A DNA stretch of 64,000 nucleotides, taken from positions 21,167,572-21,231,571 of the forward strand of contig NC_084807.1 of the NCBI RefSeq assembly GCF_963583255.1, read 5' to 3'. Within the stretch, counting starts at the first letter, position 1; each line of letters starts with the position of its first letter. The DNA is from Pyrus communis (taxonomy: Eukaryota > Streptophyta > Magnoliopsida > Rosales > Rosaceae). A program made the position numbers and the translations under genes. This document shows positions 46,866 to 58,589 of the stretch, piece after piece. A model generated the notes under the pieces. It saw nothing but the letters and a program-made list of their open reading frames with translations, was not told the DNA's origin and did no database searches.

Positions 46866-47812
46866 GCAACCCCTAAAACGTGGTATTCACCCTAGGTGAA
46901 ATTACAACTATCAATCACAAGAAGCAATACTCAATTCTTCGGTGGTATTCCGACCGAATTGCACCTAATTACTTATCAAAACATCCTAATGGTAGTTAAG
47001 CATTAAGATATAAAGACAGTTTAAACACAGTGTTTAACAATTCAAAGTATGCATGTATAATATCATAAGCAATTAAATAAAAACTACATATTCATGCTAA
47101 GACTCAAGACTCGCCCTAGTAAACAAAAATTAGTTACGAACAACCATAAAACAAAAGGAATTTTATTGAAATAAAAAAATGATAGAAAACATCTTGAAAT
47201 ACAAAACGTCAAAGCCTAGCTAAGTTTTCCAAATTGATACCCCTTTTCTAATGGCTAAAAGGCCTTATTTATACTACTAGAAAATAAAATCCTTCCTACA
47301 AAAGGTCTTCTAAAAACTAGGAAACATAATAGAATAAGATAACTAGGAAATAAAAGGTTTCCTATTTGAACTAAAATTCGGAATTCTCAGAAAATCAGAT
47401 TTTTTACCAACCAAATCAATTCTGATTTGGTCCCAAAATGTCTCTTTTGAGATGTCCCCTTACAAATCCTTAGATGGAATCTTTCTCAAAATATGTCATC
47501 TTGACCTTCAAAATGCCCAAAACATCCAGAAACGTCAATATGGGAAAGCCGCATGCTGGGCCTTCTTTTCATTGCCACCGTCAAACAGCTTAGTAGAAAA
47601 ATCTAAAACTTTGACACAATCATCTTGAAAGACTAAAGAACATCCTCCAATTAGAATCACTCCAAAATTCATCCGTTTGATTACTTTTTGCTCCAGAGGA
47701 AGTCGAATGTCCTATATTGAAAATATATAACAAAGTATCAAAATTCTACCAAAATAACCAATAAACTAATACTAAGATTAGGTTAAATATATAGTATAAT
47801 ATTGACACATCA
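46850..47812 (-). repeat. 5' LTR remnant (right), 963 bp
   Basis: It aligns to 40278-41209 (for example AAACCATGCAACCC, AAGAAGCAATACTCAAT and CCGTTTGATTACTTTTTGCTCC). About 490 bp present in the left LTR are missing, together with the primer site and leader, which indicates an internal deletion. It ends in ACACATCA next to CTCTC. Confidence 0.8.
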
Positions 47813-47832
47813 CTCTCCCATCAATTTTTTTG

Positions 47833-48206
47833 TTTTTTTGAACAAATGATAATATCTACACTAAGGGACTGGGGGTGTGGGCTAAGTCTTACAATGTGCT
47901 TACCATAATAATGTGGTTCAACTTCGCCTTTGGTGAAAATCAAACCTAAGACCTCACATTTACAAGTGAAAAGAATACCACTAGATCATAATACCAAGTG
48001 TCAATTTTTTTTTTTTTTAAATGCACAATAATATCCAACTGTCATTTAATACTACGGTTTAGTGATATTCATCTTTATTTGTAAGCGAGAGATCTTAAGT
48101 TCAATTCTTGCCAAAAACAAATTTGAACCATATTATTGTTAGACGATTGTGATGTTTAGCTCACTCTCCCATCCTTTTAGTGTAGATAAGATCATTCGTT
48201 CAAAAA
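47833..48206. mobile_element. Fold-back element, about 375 bp
   Basis: The left arm TTTTTTGAACAAATGAT..TATCTACACTAA is the inverse of the right arm TTAGTGTAGATAAGATCATTCGTTCAAAAAA. The arms continue inward with TGTGGTTCAA / TTTGAACCATATTATTG. Relatives are at 23728-23890 and, weaker, near 5.6-6.2 kb. An AT microsatellite (48213-48236) follows. Confidence 0.75.
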
Positions 48207-48236
48207 AAAAAAAATATGTATATATATATATATATA

Positions 48237-48755
48237 ACCGTTCTTAAGTCCCATCCAATTGGCGAAAAGCACAGTGGCTAATACAAGGTTGGGCAGACGC
48301 TGTAGATCTTCCAAGTTTGTTTTATCTAAAACGAAAAGAACAAATAAAGCTGCATATGGAATGTAAAGCCCATTTATAGATGTCGAAGTGATTTTAGCGT
48401 CCTATTGAAGTTGGAGGAGGACCAAATTCTATTTCTGGTTAATATCGTTTGCGACATAAGTTTTTGATTACTTTTCCAAATTTACCTTCAAACATGACCA
48501 CACTTCAAAGACTATTCAACTAATTGTGGATAGTTGGCCGCACCAAAATGCTGACTGGGCCAGTGAGACTTTTTCAATATTTGCAAGCAAAGTTAAGAAG
48601 GTTCTAAGTTTGGATTACTAATTTCTTCAAAACCAATAAATAAATCAATTTTAATCTAACAAGAAAACAATACTTGCAAGGTCTCACTGTAATTTTTATA
48701 TTGATATTTTATTTGTTAGAAATGAGTGGTCTCACGTGCAAAAAATAAGTGTAGC
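48237..48755. other. Intergenic, no gene seen
   Basis: AT-rich sequence without recognisable features. Confidence 0.5.
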
Positions 48756-49075
48756 AAATATGAAAATACTTCGTTAGATGTGTGGGTACACAAAAAAAGA
48801 CAGAATTAAGAACGAGAATATCCAAGGTAAAGTAGGAGTTGCCGCAATTAAAGAGGAAATCGGTTCATGTGGTTTGGACATGTGAACAGTAAACCTACAG
48901 ATGCTCCGGTTAGAAAATGTGATTATGAGACAAAGCTCAAGTAAAACGGGTAGAGCAAGACTTAGGAAGACTTGGAAAATGATTCTAAGAAAAAATATGG
49001 ATAACTTATAGTTAATGGAAGACTTGGCGCAAAACCAAATACAGTGGTGTTCTAAGATTCATATAGTCAACCCAC
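48756..49075 (+). pseudogene. 3' end of an RTE-type LINE
   Basis: Fragments read MCGYTKKDRIKNENIQGKVGVA, then, shifted, WFGHVNSKPTDAPVRKCDYETKLK, and a C-terminal block ending in IHIADPT-like residues. This is the C-terminal region of plant RTE-clade LINE proteins. Stops and a frameshift make it dead. Confidence 0.7.
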
Positions 49076-50321
49076 ATATTAGAATAAGGCTTTATTGTTG
49101 ATGTATATGTTAGGAAGAAAAAAAAATCAAAGATGGATGCCCCCGAAAACAAGAAAATGTCCTCAGGGATAAAAGGAAAAGAAAGAAACAATGAACAGTT
49201 TGGTAATGCTAAGAACAAGAAAATAATAGTTGATGGGCATCTTTTCTGTTGGCTTCTATAGATATGTTTTCTTGCTTTGTACCGTTTGCATAGTGCGTAT
49301 AGATGATAGAAACAATGTAAAAATGAAAAACATTTTGGTTAAGGTTGATTCACTATTTTGTGGTTAATGTTTGTGCCCAAATTCAAATGACTAATGCTAT
49401 TTTTATATTTTCGAAGAGTATATTCTGAGAATTGCATAATTTGACCCATCGTAAATATTATCCCATCAAACATACAAATTGTTAAGGTTACCAAATATAA
49501 TAAAATAAATATCATATACTTTGCCTCCATTGGTGTATCCAACCAAGTATTGTCCTTAATTAAACTTTTTCTAGCCAATCAAAGACCAGTTTGTAATTAA
49601 GTAGAAATAATTTTCCACTAATTAAATAAATAATTGTTATTAGCACTTCAAAAATCTTATTTTACACTACGTGTATTTTTCTTTTTAATTCTAGAAGGTT
49701 TGGAATGCAAAATGAAATTTTTGGAGTGTCAATAACAATCCTCAATAAATAATTTGTAGAAATAGAATTTCATATGACTCATATTGTGTTTTATCGGTAG
49801 CAACACACTCCTTAAAACGTATTACATATAATAGTCAATATGATTCTTGAATTAGCAAACAACGATTCCAACGAAACTAAAGTATATATTGTGATTTTCT
49901 ACATAAATCTAAAAGACTAAATCCAATATAATTTTTTGACCGAAAACAAAAACCAAAAGAATTTTCGACAGCCTGAAAACAACCCATAATACCTATAATA
50001 TATAAATGCCACAAAAGAAAAAGAAAATGAGATCATCCATATATACACTTTGCGGTTTACGTGGCCTTCAAGCTGTAACATATACAAGATATAACAACGA
50101 TTTCATTAGATCGTTTCATAGTATGTGTTTAGAGTTACAGCTTACGTTTCTTCTGTTTTGGCGGTTTGAGTTGTAGAGTTTATTCGAAACGCTTCTGATC
50201 AGCATATTCTCTCCTTAGAAATCTATCGCTGAAGCAGTTGTTGTTTGTTGGGAAAGTTTCCAGCGGCTTAGTTGCCATTAATGCATGTGGCTTCTCTAAG
50301 TTTTTTAGGGAGGTTTAGAAA
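49076..50321. promoter_or_regulatory. Upstream region and 5' UTR of the synaptotagmin gene
   Basis: AT-rich. A TATA-like CATATATACAC at about 50038-50048 would give a leader of roughly 240 nt before the ATG at 50322. No other gene is seen; the open frame at 49339-49578 (minus) is probably chance. Confidence 0.45.
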
Positions 50322-53300
50322 ATGGGATTTGTGAGCAGTTTATTGGGAATTCTTGGTTTTGGAATTGGAATTTCTCTTGGACTCTTGGTGGGGTTTATCC
50401 TTTATGTTTATTCAAAGCCCGAAGAAGTTGAGGTAAGTCTATTTTGTTATTGTTCTTCGTTTGATCATTCATTTATTTGATAAGATTTATACTTGTTGAA
50501 TTATTTACCTGTCTTGCATAATTTACTTTCTTTTCAAATTGATTTTTAGCTGGTTTCCGGTCAGATTTTGACTTTTCCAGATCGGCAATTCAAACTGTAT
50601 GTTCTCATGGAACTTCTATTTTCCATGGGAAAGTTCAGATGGAAAGCAAAGATATCTAATTGTTTCTTTTTATACAAGCAATATCAGGGGAGGGCCAATC
50701 AAACTTAGGAACTCTTAGTAACCAAATAGTAGATGGCTAATTGTATTTTTCTTTATTTCACCAGCTCAGTCTTAATTTTAAAATGTTGTGAAGCTCTCAT
50801 CCTGGATTTATTTTCACACTCAAAATTTTCAATTTATTTTACGTTCCGATGTGAGAATGCAATGGTATTAACTGTTCTTTTTGAAAGTTGAAAAACAAGC
50901 AGCTGAACTCATTTGGAAGACTCTGCAAAGATGATAGAATAGTTTCATAAGGTGGATGTTTTTAAACTCGGATTCTTATAGTTGTTAAGAGGAATTATTC
51001 TTACTTTTTCATTCTAGTAATGACTATGATTGTCGCATTAGCAGTCAGACATCAACTTTCTCAGTAAATTACTTCAAAAGATCAATTAAATAAAATTCTG
51101 TGTGTACTAGTGAAATTCAAAAAGGGTCAAAGACTAAGTTTATAACCCGAAGAAGGTTAACTCATGTCAAACATGTACTATGCAGGATCCAGTTTGCAGA
51201 CCAGTTTATGATTTGGATGAATTTGCCTTGCTAGATCTTCTTCCTGAAATTCCACCATGGGTGAAGAACCCTAATTATCATAGAGTTAGCATTGCCTTCC
51301 AATCTCTACCGTAGATTTTCAATTATTGTTTCTCTTGCTGTTCCTAAGCTCTATCTTTATCCATTTTGTGTTGGTTATAATCACAACTTTGCAGGTAGAC
51401 TGGTTGAATAAATTTATTGCAGATTTATGGCCTTACCTTGAGAAGGTGATATATATTCTAATCTTTGGTCACTTTATATTCCTTTTGATTATCGTTATTG
51501 TTGTTAGTTTGATATGTGATTTTAACATTATTTATAGGAAATTGCGGGAACAATAAGAAGCGTTGCTCAACCTATATTTGATGAGTACATTGGGAAGTTT
51601 CAGATTGAATCAATTGAGTTTGAGAGAATAGATATGGGAACCCTTCCTCCTATTCTTAATGGTGAGTCTTTACTCACAGCAATATCTAATTCGATTTACT
51701 GCATAATTGGCGTGCGCAAATAGTTTTCAATTTTATAGGTCAGTACTTTCGGTTCTCTTCTGAATAATTCATTCAGTCTTTGTCACATCGCTGATTACTT
51801 AAGTCTCAGTATTAGGCTACATAACTTAATTCCCCCAACAAGAAAGAAAGAAAGTACGATATATAATACCTGAAATTCAGGAAATTTTGAGCAACGCTTG
51901 TGACCAAGAGAACATATTGATGCATAAATGTACACATTATAGTGGAAAAAGTTCATTCCTAGTAGCAAACAAACATCGTTTGTTTGTCCTTGTGGTGCTA
52001 TCATTTATTTTTGTGTACAACATTTCAGGTCTTGAAGTCTTCGAGACGAACGATAATGAATTAATCATGGAACCATCAATTAAATGGGCAGGAAATCCCA
52101 ACATAATTCTGGTGTTAAAAGTTCTGTCTCTACGAATCACAGTTCAGGTAAGAACCTAAGGAAACATTTCTTGACAGAGGAACAAAGACTTTTTGTAATT
52201 TGTTTCCTCAATGCGGATGCATTTGTTCAGAAACTTGACTAAACTTCATTTCAGTTAGTAGATATACAAGTATTTTTGGCGCCAAGGATAGCTTTCAAAC
52301 CGCTCGTGCCTTCCTTTCCATGCTTTGCTAACATTGTGGTGTCTTTGATGGAGAAGGTGAGCAGAAGACACCAATTAACGCATATTTTTTTTCGTGCCTT
52401 AAAAGGTTGGATATATAAGATCTGTTTTGTATGCTGAATTTCTCTCAACTATCTGCAGCCTCATGTAGATTTTGGAATGAAAATATTGGGAGCCGATATC
52501 ATGTCCATACCCGGCCTCTATCGTTTTGTTCAGGTGCTGCACTGGTAATACTTTCATGTTGAAGTTGGGATTTTATTTAATTGTCTGACATTTGAATGGT
52601 TGGTTGGATTTGAATCAATTATGTGATATAATTTCCTGCAGGAGACTATTAAAAAGCAAGTTGCAAGCCTCTACCTGTGGCCTCGGACTCTTGAAATACC
52701 TATCCTTGATGTTTCAACGTAAGTTGATCTGAGATGATACAGCTTTCTGCTCTGGTCACTTTCTCTGAAGTTTATGAATTTTTCATTTATACAGAGTGGC
52801 TGTAAAGAAGCCGGTGGGAATACTACACGTGAATGTTGTTCACGCGGTTAAACTCTTGAAGAAGGATATCATAGGATCATCCGATCCTTATGTCAAGCTC
52901 AGCCTGACTGGAGATGGGTTACCAGCAAAGAAAACAACTATCAAGAAGAAAAACCTGAACCCCGAGTGGAACGAGAAGTTCAAGTTTCTTGTGAAGGATC
53001 CCAAGACCCAACTTCTTCGGTTACAAGTCTTTGACTGGGACAAGGTATCATCTCTTACCCCCTTTACTTCTTTCACCGGATCAATGGAAGAAATAAAAAA
53101 ACCGCGTAGTTATGTTTAGACGGCTGTTTCTGATCATTCTAGTTTGCTCTTCCTGCAGGTTGGTGGGCATGATAGGATAGGAATGCAGTTAGTTCCTCTC
53201 AAACAACTTACACCCCATGAGTTGCAAGAGTTTAAACTTGATTTGCTGAAGGACACGAATATTAGCAATTGTACAAACAAGAAGCAAAGAGGGCAGCTTG

Positions 53301-54007
53301 TGGTGGAACTAACTTTTGTGCCTTTCAAAGAAGACATAAGCAGGTTTAGTGGTGGATTTAGTGGACCTATTGATTCAGTACATAGGAGAAACGAAAGCGG
53401 AATTGACATGTCAATGTCATCAGATGAGGGAACCCTAGGTGGAGCAGGTTTACTATCGGTTATTATTCAAGGAGCCGAGAATGTGGAAGGGAAGTCCCAC
53501 AACAATCCTTATGCTATCCTCCTATTTAGAGGAGAACACAAGAAAACACATGTAAGTTTTGGTTTTAGTATGGTTAGCAGCAACTTAATAATCCCTCTGG
53601 TAACATATGATACAATTTGGCTTCTTCAGATGCTTCGGAAAACTCGTGATCCCCGATGGAGCGAGGAATTCCCTTTCATGCTAGATGAACCACCTTTGAG
53701 TGAGAAAGTTCATATTGAGGTTGTGAGCAAGAGGACCGGAATTAGTTTCCGTAGGAAGGTGTGAACTAGTTCAACCATTTATACTTCCATTTACACAATT
53801 AGTATCAGTAAACAAGTAATCTCTGCACATAATTGACAACATTTTAACTTATGATTTTCTTTCAACTCTTACGCGTAGGAATCTTTGGGATATGTAGAAA
53901 TCAATCTACGAGACATTGTGCACAACGGTCGGATCAACCAGAAATACCACTTAATCAATTCAAAGAATGGAGTGATACATGTTGAGATTAGCTGGAAGAT
54001 CGTTTGA
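50322..54007 (+). CDS. SYT3: Plant synaptotagmin, SYT3-like (SMP, C2A, C2B), 12 exons
   Basis: Exons: 50322-50432, 51186-51284, 51395-51445, 51538-51661, 52029-52147, 52255-52356, 52459-52533, 52642-52718, 52795-53044, 53159-53551, 53630-53758 and 53879-54007. Every intron is GT-AG. The sum is 1659 nt, 552 aa, against about 540 in the family. Residues 4-30 form an N-terminal membrane anchor, and residues about 66-250 an SMP lipid-transfer domain (WVKNPNYHRVDWLNKF, IKWAGNPNI, PLVPSFPCFANIVVSLMEKPHVDFG). C2A (about 258-360) keeps Asp277, 283, 333, 335 and 341, the five Ca2+ ligands. C2B (about 435-540) lacks these acids (NNPYAILLFRG, VVSKRTGISFR), so it should be Ca2+-independent. Plant SYTs tether ER to plasma membrane and help repair and lipid exchange. 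Blocks such as MLRKTRDPRW and RINQKYHLINS and the C2B loop favour SYT3 over SYT1. The start is supported by the conserved MGF. Confidence 0.95.
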
Positions 54008-54150
54008 GGAAGGGAAAATGCAAAGCTCAGAAATAGAGAGGGAAGGTGGATTTGCCTAGGCTCATACTAGGGCTGAAGCTGTGAATTTATAACAGTGTTA
54101 ATATACAAAAATTGTATACGAATTCAAAAATAATTTAAGTTCATTTTTGG
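54008..54150 (+). other. 3' UTR of the synaptotagmin gene
   Basis: The untranslated tail directly follows the TGA. The stretch from about 54022 is repeated at 58447 onward. A polyadenylation site could lie near the AT-rich 54090-54150. Confidence 0.5.
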
Positions 54151-54534
54151 TTAATGATTTTAATTGTCTCAAATTTGGATCTTGTAGTTTAGCAAACGAT
54201 GCAATTCAAGAACATGTTGCATTTTTCATCCATTTAGTACGTGAAGGGAAAAAAAAACAAAGTGCTTCTCAAATGCATGGGCATTTTAGTACCTTTCACA
54301 AATTGTATTGAGTGTGTTAACCATCTTCGACTTCAGTACATACCACATTACAATAAAAGAAACTTATTCATATGCTACACCATCATTTAAGAAAAAAATT
54401 AAGCAAAAGCTCCAGAAAAACAGAGAAAAACCAGAGACGTGTTCAACTTTCATTTAGATTTCAATGTTAGGTTTTCCGGATATAACAGTACAAAGTCTTT
54501 CAAAAATTGATTTTTTTTTTCTTATAAGAAAGCC

Positions 54535-54995
54535 ATGAAAGTTCCTTACCGAGAAACTCACTTTTTGCATCCCCAATGTCTTCTATATATGAGAGGTCCG
54601 AGAAAGAGGCCCTATTTGTACTTTTTTATTATACTTAAACAGGCGGTGGCTTTGTATAGATCTTTTTGGATGAGAAAAACAATTCATTCTACTAAAAAGG
54701 AATAACCAGAGGAACAAGTGGCTATAGCTATACCTCTCCTGATTAACAAAGCATGAGGAAGGGGCAAAGTAACTCAACTAGAGCAAGGGGGTGCGCAATT
54801 CATGCTTGGACAACGACTCAGGGAAGCTTTCTCTCATTACGAAGTTCGCTCGTAAAAAAATTCATATCCTTCTTGTCCCGACTTGGGTGCTCTCACTAAG
54901 TCAATTCCAAGAAAAGACTAAGACTTCAACCGCAGTTAGGTCTAGAGGGAACTTAAGAGCATTACGTTCATGTATAACTTCCCTACTATTGGACC
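54535..54995. other. Insertion in copy 1, possibly organelle-derived
   Basis: About 460 bp absent from copy 2 (break at about 61180). Base composition and style (AAGTAACTCAACTAGAGC, GAAGTTCGCTCG) are unlike the AT-rich flanks and resemble plant mitochondrial DNA. No gene is recognised. The origin is an impression and is not demonstrated. Confidence 0.35.
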
Positions 54996-55325
54996 GTGTT
55001 AATATTCTTGATTTTTTTTAAAATTAATATTCTTGATTATATTCTTAATTTTTTTAAAAAATTAATATTCTTGATTATGTTTAGTGTGTAATGAGCATTG
55101 ACAAACCAATCTCAAAGTGCAGATTTTGTTTCTTGGTTATAAAAGCGATTTAATATTGAGGGTTTCAAGCACATAATTTAGCACATGGAGTTTCCTTCAA
55201 TGCTAATGTTTTCAGCCTGTAAAGCACACCAATCGAAAGAGAATCTACAATGTTGGTTTGTCCAAAATAATTTCTAATTAAAAATTCAAAAAAGCACGGA
55301 TAAATCAAAGTACATATATTTTGCA

Positions 55326-55609
55326 GGTAATGTTATTCATACCATGTTTTTGTACCATATTTTTATACCACCTTAGATGACATTTGATGTGGATAGCCAT
55401 ATTATTTGAATTAATCAAATTTTTAAATTTAGTTCATTATTTAATAAACTAATAATTAACAAAAACTAGTTAGTTAAATGATGATTGTAATATACGAGGA
55501 GTCTTTCTCCTTCTTTTCCTTGGGTTTTACAAATTTTTCAAATGATGTGGCTATCCACATCAGATACCACCTAAGGTAGTATAAAAACATGGTACGAATA
55601 ACATTACTC
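55326..55609. mobile_element. MULE-type MITE, 284 bp
   Basis: The ends are inverted (GGTAATGTTATTCATACCATG against GAGTAATGTTATTCGTACCATG) and inner arms share GATGTGGATAGCCA. It is flanked by TATTTTGCA on both sides (55317-55325 and 55610-55618). Copy 2 of the duplication has no insertion at the matching place near 61670. Confidence 0.87.
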
Positions 55610-56758
55610 TATTTTGCATTATCCTAGGTATCTCTCCAAGCTAAAAGATTACTTCAGTTTGTACTCACCAGATTTAATATATTTTTCTTGGTCGACAAGG
55701 GGCATATGCCTACAAGAAAAAAAAAGATTACATAAGAATATCATAAGGTTACGAAATACATCAGCAATGAGCAACTGACAACAAGAAGGAGAAGCTTGAT
55801 AAAAAAAAGACTAGACTCAAACTGCAGCACAAGTCACAAACCCTAATAAGCCAAATAACTAACGACAATATTCTTTTCACGGTCAATATGTCGAATTTCA
55901 CAAAACGAACTTTAGTGCATAAGAGCACGACAATTTAATACCAAACTTCCCAGAAAATGATCATCTACTTTAGCATCTAAACCTAATTTAATATTTTGCC
56001 AACCCATCAAGCAACATTGTAAACCGAGCATGTTAATGTACTATTCGAACACTTGTGGCAATCTCTAAATGTTAAAATTTTATATTCTCTATCTTTGCAG
56101 ATAGGTTAAGCTTTTTTTGTTTATTATTGGAAAACACCTTGTCTTGTCCTACCTTTTTTTTTTGTTTGGTTGGTTTTTCTTGGTGTTGTTTGCATTCAGT
56201 TATGATAGCAAATTTTATTTACCGAAAGATAGAAATCAAGGTTTAGTAATGTTTAATCCATTGCATTTCGAAGTAGAGCAAATTACAGATTGAGATCCAC
56301 TCTGAATTTCAGTATTCAAAGCCTCTTGGACCGGGAGATTCAGACCATCCAATCTTAATCCTACAACTCTTGTTCGCCCATCGCACTCACTTTACAAAAA
56401 ACCTAAAAACTTGAGATCTGAATCTATTTCTCTGTCTTTTGAACGGTTTGAATCTCATGATCTGCAGACTCTGGACGTAGAAATCCGAACTGGATCTCAT
56501 TCTGCAAATTACCATATGCTCCCGAGAAACTTTGAGTTAGTTATTTTGATATCCTAAATAATACATACCTGTTCTATCATTTTTTATGAAATATATTTTT
56601 GTCTATTTCACTTTTTAAGTATGAACAATATCATTTTAAGTTATTAAGAAAATAGAAATTGTTATCACACAAGAAATTTGGGTTTATTTCGGGTCACAGG
56701 CTTTATCAAAAGGGGAGGACAAGTTGTTCGGATAGGTAGATGGAATGACCGATAACCA

Positions 56759-57330
56759 TAGGGGTGCAATTTGGGTTGGTCAACCTGAATCCGCCCATGC
56801 CAATTTAATTTAAACCCGATCGAGCGGGTTAGAACAAAGTAAAAATCTGTCCAAATCCAACCTTTGGGTTGATTTTTTGCCCGTCCATGTCAACCCAAAC
56901 CCAACCCGATTTCTAGCCTGAATTGCGTATGTACATATTAACCATCCCACTTCATATTATATATAAGCTAGATACAAGTTTGCGAGGGCAATACTTGAAG
57001 ATTGTTGTTTGGTTTTCACTTGAACAATGAACGATTGTGCTGATTTTATGTTTCTTTTGGTTAAAACGTTGGTATTGTCTGTGTAAAATTGAATTTAAAT
57101 ATTTTTGATGTTATTTGGTTCAAAATTTGAGATTTATCTTATAAAATAATGTGTTACAAGATTGAAATTAATAAAGTTAGGCAAACTCAAACCCAATCTG
57201 AGTTTGCCCAAACCCAATTTAAACTCGAACCCAAAGAAACTAGCATGAACCCCAAGCCAACCCAAGCCCGAATTAAGAATGCTGAGTTAGGGTTGAGTTG
57301 ACCATCTAACCCGCCTAAGTTGCACCCCTA
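56759..57330. mobile_element. Non-autonomous hAT element, 572 bp
   Basis: Left end TAGGGGTGCAATTTGGGTTGG, right end reading back TAGGGGTGCAACTTAGG. Perfect 8-bp GATAACCA flanks (56751-56758 and 57331-57338). Inside are many short AACCCAA / GGGTT repeats. No transposase. Confidence 0.88.
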
Positions 57331-57338
57331 GATAACCA

Positions 57339-58446
57339 CAATCACAAAAAAATGTGTCTGCATAATTATTAATTTCTGATGGAATGTCTTCATAATTATC
57401 TGTAACAATAATATAGAGTTCGCTTGAAAGTGTATTTAAAATAGCTGAAAGGGTTTTTGGTGAAAATATTTTTAGAAACAATCCTTAGTAAAAATGAAAT
57501 TTATCTAAAAGTGTTTTCAATCATTTTAAAAAATAATTCCAAACGAATCCATAGCATGTCCTATTAAAAAGATAGCTCTTATTTCTTTTTAGAAGTATAA
57601 CATTTGGTTGCATAAAATGCTAATTTTCCAACTCCTTTTCGAACCTTTATGCATAAGAATGGACAAAAGGAAATCTCCTTCTATTTTTAAAGAAGAATGA
57701 AAATTTTTTATTTTACAAATGATATTGTTAGTAGGTTAAGTTGTTAGCTGTTAGGGGAAAATGGAGACCAGTAGGGATCAAACCCCCACCAGTATGCATA
57801 AACATAATTGCTTTTTGACGATGCAATAAAATGCTATTTACAAAGAATATAATTTAATTGATATCCAAGATAATTAAATCCAAAGTAAATAAAATACTTA
57901 AATGGATAAAATATCAATAATTATTGCAAGGTCCCTGATTTTATGTAAGTGTAATATACAAAGGATAACATATTAATCTAATTAAAAGTTTCATTTATTC
58001 ACAAATAACTAGTTGTCTTGCACAATACTAAAGAGTAGTTTAAACTTTTACACTATATTTGGATGAGGAAAATAAACTCAAGATTTGGGTACAAGTCAGA
58101 ATTTATAAATTGATATGCACCAATTCCCTTGTTTGGATTCATAAACATAGAAATTTAGAATTTCCACGTAGAAAAAAACTTGGAATTTGGGACCTCTAAT
58201 TCCCAAGTTTAAATTTCATGTAAATAACCGTCATTTCCTATGATTAAGAGTTTAAAAATAACAAATTCCATATTCAATTCCTTTGTTCTTTTAGATTAAC
58301 CAAACAAGACAATTCACAAATACTAGCAATTAAAATCCCATCATTTCAATTTCCGTCATTTTAAAATTCCTTAATAATCTTAAATTTCTTCATCCATACA
58401 TATTGTTATGGTGATTTATTTTATGAACTCCGTATCTTTGGGTGTA
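57339..58446. other. Intergenic between the two duplicated copies, no gene seen
   Basis: AT-rich. No open frame with a domain and no clear transposon ends. Confidence 0.5.
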
Positions 58447-58589
58447 GAGCTCAGAAATAGAGAGGGAAGTTGGATTTGCCTAGCTCGTACAAAAGCAAAA
58501 GCTCTGATTTAGAACAATGTTAATATACAAAAAATTGTATGCGAATTCAAAAAAAATTTGCTTGCTATTTTTACAAATTAATGTACAAT

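Larger units (their letters stand above)
39783..47812 (-). mobile_element. LTR retrotransposon with CTCTC target duplication, 8.0 kb
   Basis: The left LTR is 39783-41209 and the right LTR remnant 46850-47812, in the same orientation. The outer ends are TGAT and ATCA. CTCTC flanks both sides (39778-39782 and 47813-47817). A purine-rich AAGTTTGGGG on the minus strand abuts the left LTR at 41210-41224, so transcription runs on the minus strand. The interior keeps only a gag-like fragment and is filled with younger insertions; no pol is recognisable, so it may be a LARD-type or deleted element. Confidence 0.82.
54022..56590. repeat. Segmental duplication downstream of SYT3, copy 1
   Basis: Blocks in the same order as copy 2: GCTCAGAAATAGAGAGGGAA (54025), a TTTCATCCATTTAGT block near 54230, TTTCAATGTTAGGTTTTCC near 54460, AATGAGCATTGAC at 55090, GCCTGTAAAGCACACCAAT at 55216 and CGAAAGATAGAAAT near 56222, to TTTTTTATGAAATATATTTTT near 56580. 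Confidence 0.85.
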
